Source: Motacilla alba alba (lineage: Eukaryota; Chordata; Aves; Passeriformes; Motacillidae). Taken from it: a stretch of 64,000 nucleotides of DNA. Made by a program: the position numbers and the translations under genes. The notes beneath the pieces were generated by a model. That model was not told where the DNA came from. It did not search any database and saw only the letters and a list, made by a program, of their open reading frames with translations. This document shows positions 25,347-36,440 of the stretch, one piece after another. The stretch is from the NCBI RefSeq assembly GCF_015832195.1, contig NC_052046.1, positions 38,716,911 through 38,780,910 of the forward strand, given 5' to 3'. Position 1 is the stretch's first letter; every line of letters starts with the position of its first letter.

Positions 25347-28300
25347 GAACCAGGCAGTGGAAGTTTTGTAGTCTCTACTTCTAAGAAGCATTTTTTTCAG
25401 GTTCACAGATCACCTTGACCTGCCAGATGTTGTAATCTTCTGGGTACGTATGTCATTTTGCAGAATAAGAGGCCCTGAAATGTAACAGTGAAAAAAATAT
25501 CTCTACAATATTAATGCTGCTTGCTTTCTAATTTTTGTGTATCTTTGCTTAAAAATTATTCACTGACAGTGAACCTGAAGAAAAATATCTGGAAAGCTAA
25601 CTCTGGATCCAAATTGTCATATATGGGTTCGCCCATTTAAATATTTTTTCTTGTGAGTACATTTCAGTACAAAAATGCTCTGGCAGTGATTGTTCTCTAG
25701 AGGTTTTCCATTAAGAATTTTTATGCTCCATGGTCTAATACAGTGACTTTGATAAGCAAGCAGAACAAGGAAGTCTTCATATAGCTAGCAAAAAAAACCA
25801 CAGGAAAAGTCTTAAAAACAATATTTTCTTTGTATTTTTGATTGTTCTTCTGCCTTATTGATTTTTTTTTTATTTTTTAAATCAACTGTTCTACAGCCCC
25901 TTTGAAAGAAAAAATAATGAGATCTGAACCCTAGAAGCCAGTGGACCTTAAAACCAAGAAAAGACTTTGAAATAGAGTTCTTGGTGCTCTGGAGGTACTA
26001 TAAATGTCATCAATGATGCTACAAGGAGTACTGCCATCCTTTCCAAACCTCAGCACACTTCTCCATTTGGGAAAATTGTAGCAGATGATAATGATAGTGA
26101 TATCAAAAAAGAATACACATCAGAAGATTTACCAGTATTAAATATGGTAAAGACCATTCATCCCACATGCTTTTTGTCATGACATAAACTTCAATGGATG
26201 GTAAAGAGGCTGTGAGGGTCTATCATGCATGAGTAAGCCATGTAATGGCTTTGGAAACTAAGTATGAAAACATTAAATCTTTGGAAACTACTGAATGTTT
26301 TTAACAGGATCCCCAGGAGATGCTGTTCTTCTTCTTTTCCATCAGAGGAATTAGATTCTGAAAGAGTCTGGGTAAAAGCTAATCCTGCAGTAGCTGAGAA
26401 ACAGGGAACAAATAATCCCCATCTTCATACTCTCTTTTCCATAGTGAATGTAATCAGTAAGCCATGAACAGCCAGTTTACGACAGTTTACAGCAAGCCAG
26501 TCTGATGGTGTTTCAGTGAGGAGTATCAACAGCTCTGCCTTTCTCTTCTGTCCCATCTAGTCCCATCACTTGTCTCAAGGAGCATCATTTCAGTTTTTTT
26601 CTGTCCATCATAGCTCTCCCAGTTTTCCTGTCCCATCTTAGTCTCAGCCACGGCAACACCTTCTGTTAAAGGCCTTACACATCGTTCCTGATTAGCATTT
26701 TTTTCCTCATTAAAAGATCTATCCCACCCAGCCTGTCCTCATTGCACATTGCTTCCTGGCCTCCCAAAAAGCTGCAATACCTTTTGGCTCCCACTGAAAT
26801 CACTTGTCTGGGCTTGTAGCCTTTGCTCATAGTTGTCCGCAAAGAGCAATCTTGTGGACTTTAAAGACAGGGTCTGGCATCCACAACAGGAAAGGGAAAA
26901 ATAAAGCAAGTAGGAAAACATGCAACTTAGGAGAGACAGAGCCTGAAATATGAAAGATGGAGAGTTCAAGGAGGCTGAGAAGCATTTCTCCTTCATGTGA
27001 AATGAAGGATGAATCTTTCTAGGGGAAGACTATCACAGCTCTTTCTGTAATGACCAACTCACCTCAGCTGACAGGAGGTAGCAATTCTAGCCATCTTTCT
27101 ACGGGGTTGCTTACTGTGTACTTTGCTGCCTGGCTGTCTATCTCCCAACCAAAGGTGTTGAATAGTAATCCCAGAGATAACTGTGAGATACAGTGATGGC
27201 TATGAGGCAACTCAGTAATCTGAGACATGTGAACCCAAGCCACTTAAAAGATAGATGCCTCTTTTTGTATCCATGTAGGGCAAACTGACAGGGTTGCAGT
27301 GTTAAATAACAGTAAGGGAGAATCTGCTGAGAAGTCAGGAGTAGTTAATGGGGTTATCCAAGCCCCAGATGAAACCATCCTGGGGATGGTGGGCTCTTTC
27401 TTATAGGTCTGTGGGAGCAAGTTGGATGTCTGCCTGGTTGTAGTGACTGTGGTGGTGCTGCTTTGGCCTCAGGGCAAGGGAATTACTAACTTGATTGCAG
27501 GTCCTGGTAGTTTTATGATTTTACAAGTATATTGCAGTGTGTAGAACTAAAAAGAAGTTCAACAATACCACAAGCTATGAAGTGTTCTCAGTGGAATCAC
27601 ATCTAATTTGATTTGGCCTCTACCTCTTGCCAAAAATCCCCCACTCAAATTAGCAAAAAATGGAACAAAATGCTCGAAGAGCACTGAGGAAGCAAAGCTG
27701 TACTGATGAGAGAATGTTGTCACTTCACAGAAGAATGTGACAGAATTACAGAATTTCTCGTGCCAGTCCAGAAGAAACAACTTTTTTTTTTTTTTTTTCC
27801 AAATAGGCACAAATTTTAAAGGCTTATCAAGTAAAGTGAAATGGTGGCATGCCTAGTACACAAGCTAGCAGTTTGCAAAAATGAAGACCGAAGCAAGTAT
27901 GAATCTGCTCAAGATTTTTATGTCTGACTATGTTGTATACTATATGTATTTGAAACTTCAATTGCAGTACTGGGATTGTACCCTCTCTGCTTAAAAAGTA
28001 CAGGTGTCCGCTTAAAAAGTACAGGTGTCTGCCTGATAAATTAATGAAGGCTGTTTCAGAGCCAGAGTAGAGACTAAAAGCTCTACAACACTGATCATTA
28101 CAGTCAAATGGTCTTGAATGGTGAATCTTTAATGGCATTAGGGCTCTTCAGAAGGAAAGAAGCAAAAGAGAGGAAGGGAGGAATGAATTTGCAAGAATGA
28201 AAATTCCAGTATTTCACCACCAGAAAGAAAATTAGTTGTTTGACAGGTATTATTGCCTGAGACCCCTACTTACAGTCTTTTCTTAATAGCATTGGGCTGA

Positions 28301-29230
28301 ACATTGATTTCTGTTCTCTAAGTAATGCAGCTCTGCTAAGAGGCATTGATCTCGGTTAAATGACATTTTGTGTTAAAAAAAAAGAAAAAAATCAAGAGTG
28401 CTTGGAGATATCTTACTTACACAAGGTCAGGAAGGAAGTGAGGCCTTTATGGCAGACTCCTTTTTTCCACTCATGCTCCTTAAATGATGACTGGAAAGTA
28501 ATAATTTTTATAAGCATTTTATATTAGAAATAACCGTGTCAGGGCAGCGTGTGCTGCATGGAGACTCTCCCTGCGTGCACCAGAAGGGGTCACTGTTGAA
28601 AGCTAAATCATCTTCCCAAAACTGCATCAGCGAAGTTCAAATACCTGAGCCTGCACCTACATGACAATAAAAATCCACGTAACTGCTTTTCTCCATTTTC
28701 CTGATGTATAATGCCTTGTCATGAAATAGCTCTAAAATGTCCAGGCTTAACAAAAACTTGCACAACCAATATTAAGGGCAATAAACATGTGTTTAAAGAA
28801 TCTAGATGAATGAAACACCCCGTCTCTGCACTGATCTGGAGTGATTGTTTAGGGGCTAGAAAATATTAGTACAACCAGATAAATGATGAAGCTGCAGACA
28901 TGATAAGTGCTAAGACATCAGACACATGCAGCAATCCTGCAGCTTTGCATATGTACGTGCAGGTGTACATTTGCATACAGGTACATGCATGTGATCCTTG
29001 GCTGCACAGTAGTCGGGCAAATTTGTGAGATTTTTTATCAGGCCCAGATAAATGTGAAATGTTCACTCTGCAGAGCACATTTTGGCTGCACACAATATAT
29101 ATTTCTGCAAGACTGTAGAAGGGAGTGTAGAGAACAAGCCTTAATAAGGACCTTATTAAATGGGGTTTCTTTAGAAACACTGTGCTTTGCAGGTTTTAGT
29201 TTCCTTTAAGTCACCACAGCTACTTGGCAT
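25347..29230. other. Unique AT-rich DNA, no gene seen
   Basis: About 3.9 kb without a recognised gene or interspersed repeat. Simple features are a 21-bp perfect-core tandem duplication at 27989-28030 and a 17-T run at 27782-27798. Frames up to 104 codons (28866-29180, minus) show no family resemblance. Confidence 0.55.
27989..28030. repeat. 21-bp tandem duplication
   Basis: GCTTAAAAAGTACAGGTGTC plus one base occurs at 27989-28009 and again at 28010-28030, differing only at the last base. It looks recent. Confidence 0.9.
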
Positions 29231-29258
29231 AGAATCATAGAATATTCTGAGTTGGAAG
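29231..29258 (-). repeat. CR1 3' end, part 1 (split by an LTR)
   Basis: AGAATCATAGAATATTCTG then AGTTGGAAG is the + strand image of a CR1 3' end. It stops at 29258, where an LTR begins. The rest of the same CR1 resumes at 30122 with GAAGGAACCCACACAGATCAC, so both pieces are one element interrupted by a later insertion. Confidence 0.9.
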
Positions 29259-30121
29259 TGCGAGGAATATGTCAAAATTCATGAGAAAATGAAATAATAT
29301 GGTAAGTATAATATAGATATAAAAAATAATAGAATAAGTTAAGAAGTAGCTATAAAGGATTAAGAGTCTGTTTTTTTATCTCAGGAGACTTGTCCAGGCA
29401 AGTCCCCAACAAGCTAAGGGAAGCAGCTTGCAGAGGTTGGGAAACCTGCTGTCATACACACACCACACATAGCCTGACTATATTTACATGTGAAGGGGGG
29501 AAAGCGGCACAGGGTTTCAGAAATTTTAACTAAAATAAAGAGTCAGCCGTAACCTGGTTACCGATAGCCAGGAGAGATATCATATCCGATGGTAATCCAT
29601 TCAGACCTGTGGTCTGTTTCTGGGAAGTCCTTTAACATGCAAAGGATTACCAGTAAGGGACTGTTTAACTTGTATATCTTCCCTGACCGGGTTTTGTGTA
29701 TTGCAAGCGCGGCTCTCAAGCTCTGTCTAGCAGGAGACAAGAAACCGATGAATTATTCCCGAGACATTGAGAGCTGGACCGTCTTCCATCTGATAGCTTT
29801 ATCCTGAGACCGGAGAAGCTTTTGGGACTCACTTGATTAAGAAAAGGACAAAGGACATCCTGGCCTGCCGCGAGAAAAAGAGTATAAGAACTGGACTCAG
29901 ACATGGCTGTGGTGTGCCACTACCACTCTGATGCAACAGGGGCTCAGAGCTGTGTACGTGTGTCACCCAGAGCCTAAGTCCTGGGCTAGACTCTGTCCGA
30001 TTCGTGGCTGACCCAGATTTTGTCATTTGAACACGAAATAAATTTTCTACTTTGTTATTTTATCATAATTTGGCGCTCGCAAATGATTGATTTGATTTAA
30101 TTGGCAATTACGTTTATAATA
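29259..30121 (+). mobile_element. LTR nested inside a CR1
   Basis: About 863 bp, related to the LTRs at 20329 and 62494. The first part shares ATGTCAAAATTCAT. The last ~450 bp share blocks such as GATGAATTATTCC, GGCTAGACTCTGTCCGAT and AATTGGCAATTAC. The part between about 29340 and 29560 differs, so it represents a different subfamily or a recombinant U3. TATAAG lies at 29883-29888 and AATAAA at 30037-30042. The ends have decayed (TGCGAGG... and ...TTATAATA instead of CATAACA). GAAG stands on both sides (29255-29258 and 30122-30125), an eroded target duplication. There are no retroviral genes, so this is a solo LTR. Confidence 0.88.
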
Positions 30122-30512
30122 GAAGGAACCCACACAGATCACTGAGTCCAGCTCCTGGCCCTGCACAGGATGTCCCCAGGAGTCACAGCATGTACCTAAG
30201 AGCATTGTCCGAATGCTTTTTAGGCTCTATTAGGCTTGTCTTGCTGTGACCACTTTCCTGGGGAGCCTTTTCCAATGCCCAGCCACCCTCTGGGGGAAGA
30301 ATCTTTTCATGATATCCAACCTAAACCTCCCGATACAATTTCAGACCATTGCCTTGGGTCCTCTCACCGTCACCACAGAGAAGAGATCAGTGCCTGCCCC
30401 TCCTCTTCCTCTCCCAAGTAAGTTGTAGCTGCAGTGAGTTCTCTCCTTGTTCTCCTCCAGGCTGAACAGACCAAATGACCTTTTACTTGACTTTAGCAAC
30501 AATCTGTTGAGG
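30122..30512 (-). repeat. CR1 LINE fragment, part 2
   Basis: Continues the CR1 broken at 29258. In order it shows the patterns for 'gtccagctcctggccctgcacagga', 'cctggggagccttttccaatgcccagccaccctc', 'atatccaacctaaacctccc' and 'ctcctccaggctgaacagacca', all standard CR1 3' region text read in antisense. It is 5'-truncated near 30512. The frames of about 60 codons here are remnants or chance and encode no intact reverse transcriptase. Confidence 0.93.
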
Positions 30513-33500
30513 ATAATCAGGTCTTTAAAAGTCAATGGTCAAATAAAATGCTGTAAAAGTCTTCAAGAATTTCCCTAGAGATTACATATTCAGGCCCCTG
30601 AATGATCTCTTCTTTGAACATAGCATATTGGAAAGGAAAAAAAAGATCTCTGATGATTTAAATTTCAGTGATTGAATGTTCAACACAGTCAAGTAGGTAA
30701 TTTCTCCAGGAAAAGAGAAGAAAATGTGGACAGTTTTGTGACATTTTTGATCTTATGGCGTTAGCAGCAAACAGTCCAAGGCCATAGTCCAGAGCCTGGG
30801 ACTATGTGTTGCCTTTACTGTGGGCCTGTACCACTTGCATGTGTGCATGGCAAGGAAGGTCTATGTGGGGCTCTAGGAATTACTTCTATCATCAGCATTC
30901 ACTATAATTGTGATATATTTGTGTTCATAAAGTAACCGATGGCTACAATGAAGTAAACAGAAAAGAGATTTTTTTTTGGTAATAAAAAGGATTACTATTT
31001 AAGTTTCCAGTTAGCATTGTTAGGTAATCTTCTGCATGACTAGTTTTCTGCTTGTGTGTTGGAGCCAGTTCCTTCATCTTGGCACATTTTAAATTTCTAC
31101 ATCACCATGTGCTGCTTGCCTCATTACACAGGAGTGATCTATGACAAGCAGACGTGTTTATACACGCAACCATTTCTAGGCCCCTGGAACTGACAGCAAA
31201 AAAATAGCATCTTGTGCCCAATCTGTTTCTCCAATTCTTGTGCATTAGCTTGATCAACCCAGTTGTTTTCCTTCGATTTTTCAGATATGGAAATAGATTG
31301 TTACAATATGTTCATCTGATCAAAGATATGCAAGTGCCCTGCATAAAGGAGCAGGGTTCGTTTCATATTTTATATCATACTTATAATAGTTCTTTGCAAA
31401 TAATTGCATATCATTTGACATTTTGAAATCAAAATTGTCTCTCCCAGAGAGATGCTGCAGCACAAAGGTTATGAGACTGGTACAAAAATTGTTAGGTAAA
31501 GAGCTGTGATCTGTGTTGGGTAGAAAAGCACACTATCTAGACCTGTACTTGCCTTAAAATTTAAGTAAAAAAAATTGTATCCACAAGGCCCTGAAAATAT
31601 AGCAAAGGAAAAACTGAATATTAGAGGAAACTGGCAGCAGATCATACTTCCATCAGTAGAGCATCTGTGATATGGTAGCACTTCAAGCTATTGCAGTTTT
31701 GGGGTACAAACATCTTCAGACCATCATGACTTGACTACAACTTGAGGCCAAGGTGATGCTTCTGAAATGAGTATACAGAAGCACAAGTAGATATTTTCAA
31801 ATTTATTCAGGAAACAAGCATTAGTCTTCTATGTGTCTTGCTAAGGGAAAACACCCTACTTACTCCAAAATATGTGCATAGGGGCTACACTATGGCTGCT
31901 GCATAATTACTGTATATACTTTAAAAAAATGTATGTGTGGCTGCAATGCTGCCTTTTGAAAAGCTGGCCAGTTTTGCAACTGAACCTGTAATTTAATTTT
32001 TCTTGACTCTCAGATTTTGTTTGTTGACATTAGTGTGAAACACAACCAGATGTCCAGATTTCTAGAAGCATTCTTTTATTATGATGCATTCTTAACTGTT
32101 TGTCAGTGTTCACCTATAGTTCTGTGTATATTTTTGTACTTATCGTGCTTGTGTAGATATATGTGTGCAAGTTCTGATGCATATAACGTTTATATAGAAC
32201 AAATGCCTGATTATGTGAGTAATAATGGGAGATTTCTTTGCAGATTCTTTCAGTTCTTATTCAGAATTTTTTGCCACTGGTTTTCCATAAATTGAAATAA
32301 TCCAGTGTATTTCTGTCTATTAGCTTCTGATCTCTTCCTGGAAGTGGTTAGGAGCACAAGAAGCATTTTTGCATGTCAGTGCCAATGTCAGCATGTTAAG
32401 CTGTTCTGGCCTGAGGTCAGCTTGGTAAGCAGCCTATTGCTCATCTCAGGGCATTGCAGGATATGCCCTGAAACAGGTCCCCACAGGAACATGCCATCTC
32501 CCCTATCCTGGCACACACAAATGGAGTATGTGCTGTGACAGCAGCATGATATGTGCCTGCCTGACATCACAGAGGGACAGATGACTGAAAAGGGCAAAAT
32601 TTTCTCATGGGATACGGCATGTGCCTCAGCACTCCTCTGTGGAGAACCACTCTGAAGCAAATAAATCTATTGGAGAAATACTTTACTTTGCTGCAAAGCC
32701 TCTAGCGTGACAGTGGTGAGGGAAAGTTTGTTTCTGTGCATTCATTCTGCATCGATATCACATGTTTTAACAGACCCAAATAAAGCTGCATTTCTCTCCC
32801 TGTGCAGATATAAGACACTCAGTATTCCTGACTCCTTGGGCAGGCATCCAATGGGACAAGCTGTGTGCTGGAAAGCATTCTTGCCATTTCTCCAGGTCCA
32901 ACTAACTACAATCAGTGAAAGCAGATTTACCAGTTTAACTGTGGATTGCATCAAGTGATGAATAAATCTGCATTGCATTGCACATCAGGGACACTGTGCA
33001 TTAGTATACTCTGTATCTTCTCCCTGAAACAGACTTCACCTATATTGAAGATGAAGCTGTGATCTTTCTTTTTTCGTAGAAAAAAATTAATCCCATCAGA
33101 AAGTACTCAGTATCACTGAAGGAAATATCCCCCAGCTGGATAATTGTTCCTGCCTGTGGGCAGAAAAAGATTTACTTTTCATTTTCACAGCAGATTTTAT
33201 GTCACTAAAGGCAAGCAATAACTTTTTTCCTCCACCACCAAAAAGACTACCTTTAAAGGAAACATATGGATTTGCTCTTTGAAATCTCTCTTCTGTCATG
33301 CTTATGCTTTCTATCCATTCTCAAAAGTGAGTCACTGTTTTAACATACATATGTGTACATTACTGAATAAGACAATACCAGGAGTCACTGTTTTCAATGG
33401 CAATGTGTCATTGCTGCATCCTTCATTGCAAACAGGATATTCCCTGAGCTTTCTGAAGATAGCTGCAGAGAGGAACTCCTTCAAATGGATTAAAACTTGA

Positions 33501-34970
33501 GTACTAGCAATGCCTTTTCTCCCAGTTAGGTAAGTGCTTCTTGTTGGATCTTCAGGCTTATTACAAAAATAGCAATGCAAGATGTTCCCAAGAGAAAAAA
33601 GATGTCTTTTTGCTCATAGTCATGCCATTTCTGTAGTTTATACTATGTTATATATCTGAAATTCAGATAGGATCAAGCTCATTTAAGAGGTAATGAGACA
33701 GCTAAGTTTCAGCCAGCCCTATATGTAAAACTGTCAAGATCTCCATGTCAAAAATAGCCAAACATCTGCTCACCTAAGTTACACAAAGAACTCATTCTTG
33801 TTCTGGTTAATTCCTAGTTGAGGAATTATGTGGTAAAGAATTAGTACTTGTTCTGCCAGAACACCTTGTAATTCTGTATGTAAGACATCAGATGTTCATG
33901 AGTAGTTTTAGGTAATGCCTATTATCTGTAGACTTTTTGTTAAAAAAGGCTTTTTTAAGCTGCATTTTCTTTTTTCCTCTAAGTTTGGCTTTTTTTTTTT
34001 ATTTCTCTTCTATAGGGCTCTATTATTTAAAGAAAGAAACACTTTAATAAAGCGTGGAGGACTTGTATATATGGGCCTCACTCATGCAAAACTCTTCTTA
34101 ATACATCCCATATAAAACTCAAGATGAAAAGTTCTAGGCAGGTTTATATGGCACTTAAGTGACCATCCACACCTTTGACCTGGACCTATGCATACAAAGG
34201 GGATGGAGTTTGCTGCAGACAAGAGATTTTATGGTGCAAAGAGCTGTCAAAACCTAGTTTATTCCTCCCAGCAAGCCCACCTGCTTGTAAAGTGAGTCTC
34301 TTGGCTCTCTATACAAGTAAGTATAAATAAACCTGGTTTTCTGTGTTCTTCACCAGTGTGAAATGGAGCACAGCTCATAAAACCTGTGATGTGTTATGTT
34401 CAGCGACAGCTCAGCTGACATCTGTATGGTGCACAGTGGTTTTGCACGAGTGGGTAGAAAGAACAGAGGAAGAACAGTGGGAGCATGTAGAAATGGAAAT
34501 AAATTCTGGTGTGGTCTCCTTACACCAAAGGTAAAACAAGAGATTAGGGCAGGTCACTGAAGGCACTAACCTCTCATCTGCAACAGTGGTTTTAAATTTT
34601 TCACCTGCCTGTTGATAGAAGGCAGGAAAGTAGAGGTTTTAGGCAAGCCATGTGAAATTGAGGATGCAATTCTTTCCTTTGTAGATAACATCTGCTTCTG
34701 AACAGACCTTTCTAATAAGTTAAAAAAAAAAAAAACCACGATGTGTTTGAGAGCACAAGCTAAAGACAAATCCTAACTGTTCATATGCCGCACAAGAGAT
34801 GTCTGGAAAAGCAAGACTTAAGGAATTTTCCAAGAAAGGGCCAGAGGAAGATATGCAATAAAAGAGTTGCCTGTCAGGATTTTAGTGCTTATGCCAGTTC
34901 TAGAAGGATTTTAGAGAGCTCTCATGCTGTGAATAATATGAGTATCCCTTAGTAAGAGTAACTTCTTAGT
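30513..34970. other. Unique AT-rich DNA, no gene seen
   Basis: About 4.5 kb. Open frames reach 92 codons at most (32017-32295) and are unrecognised. The patch 32400-32650 is slightly GC-richer with overlapping frames on both strands. No repeat or RNA gene was identified. Confidence 0.55.
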
Positions 34971-35385
34971 ATCATGGTATCACAGAACAGTTTGGATTGG
35001 AATGGACCTTAAAGATCATCTAGTTCCATGCCTGCTGCCCTAGGCAGGGGTATGTTCCACTTGACCTGGTTGCTCAAAGTCCCATCCCACTTTGCCTTGG
35101 GCTCCCTACCATGGATGGGGCATCCACATCTTCTTTTGGTAACCTGTGCCAGTGTCTCAACATCTCAGCAAAGAAGCTCCACCTAGAATCTAATTTAAAT
35201 ATCTCCTCTTTGTTTTAAATGGTTCCCCCTTATCCTATTGCCATCTGCCTGTGTAAAAAGCCGCTCTCCATCTCTTTTGCAAGCCATTTTTAAGTACTGG
35301 AAGCCTGTAATAAGGCCTCCCCAGAGCCTTCTTTTTTCCAGGCTGGGCAATGCCTGCTCTCCCAAACTGTCTTCAAGCCTTGGAT
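34971..35385 (-). repeat. CR1 LINE 3'-end fragment
   Basis: ATCATGGTATCACAGAACAG followed by TTTGGATTGGAATGGACC and TTAAAGATCATCTAGTTCC is a typical antisense CR1 3' end. Downstream come the CR1-like blocks 'ctaccatggatggggcatcc', 'ccccttatcctattgcc', 'gaagcctgtaataaggcctcccc' and 'ccaggctgggcaatgcc'. It is about 415 bp with 5' truncation. Substitutions and small indels show it is old. Confidence 0.92.
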
Positions 35386-36351
35386 AGTACACCAGCAGTG
35401 TACACAAGATTATCTGTAAAGGACTGGAGGACAGAAAATGAGCAAAAATTCTTTGAAATTAAAGTTTGAAAAATATTGCAGATAGGATAGAGTCCAAACA
35501 CTCATCGTTACCAATGTGAGGTATTGTAATTTTGGTTCAGTGCTGTGTGCCAACCCATTTTGCACCAACTGTCCTATCTCTCATTCTGGTTGGGAAACTG
35601 CTTCTCATCCAAAGTTCAGGTTTAGCTCTCCACACAGTCATACACAGTCATACAACATACATGCAACCATGCTGTTGCACTTGGTCCAGAAAGCACATTG
35701 CTGTATGTTCAACTCCAAAAGATAAACATTTACTAAAGATCTTCCTATTAGATAAACCTTGTTGCTCAGAAGTCTGCACTACCTCCTACTGAACTCTTCC
35801 TACTGCCTAATAAAGAGGTGTTTCACAGTTTTTTTTTTTTTTCATGGCATCTTATTATCAGAGGTGCCTTTTATTTTATTGGCCAGTGTCACGATTTCTG
35901 CTATTGCTGCTAAACAAACGCTTAGGTTCACGTGTGCATACAGGCATTATTTTCTTAGCTACCTCCTTACTTACAACAGTAAGAGCAAATTCGGCACACC
36001 TGAGGAGGTGGTGCTACAAGTGCATACCACAATTGGTTTCAGGAGTTCCCAACACTGTATTTCATCTATCTCACAGTCATGGCACTGCTTCAAAACTGAA
36101 AAGAAGCATGATGACTGTTTCTTTATTTACCAAATCGTCTATGCTTGTTATGCTGTAAATAGCTCCACATGGCTTCATATCGTAAATGCTTTCCCCTTTC
36201 CCCACCCAAAGGGACTCCAAAAAACAATGCATGAGTACCTTTGACTTATCCAAAAGTCAGTTTATACTTTACTTATACAGACCTATGTTCTACATATGTT
36301 CTGTCCTGTTAGAGGCGGTTTTCCTCTGACTACCTGTAATATGATATACAT

Positions 36352-36440
36352 AGGTTGTAAGGGACCCATGGAGATCTTTAGAGTCCAGGCTCTTGTTCAA
36401 AGCAAGGGTATCTTCAGAGCTCAGTCAGGCTGCTCAGGAA
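36352..36440 (-). repeat. CR1 LINE scrap
   Basis: AGGTTGTAAGGGACCCATGG, then AGATCTTTAGAGTCCAGGC and CTCAGTCAGGCTGCTCAGGA follow the antisense CR1 3' pattern (GGTTGGAAGGGACC..., GTCCAACTCC..., GGTTGCTCAGGA). It is strongly diverged and about 90 bp long. Confidence 0.65.

Noticed and set aside
35759..36244. 161-codon + frame with hydrophobic start
   Set aside because: The hydrophobic start comes from a T-rich strand (13-T run near 35829). A second long frame overlaps in another phase and no family is recognised.
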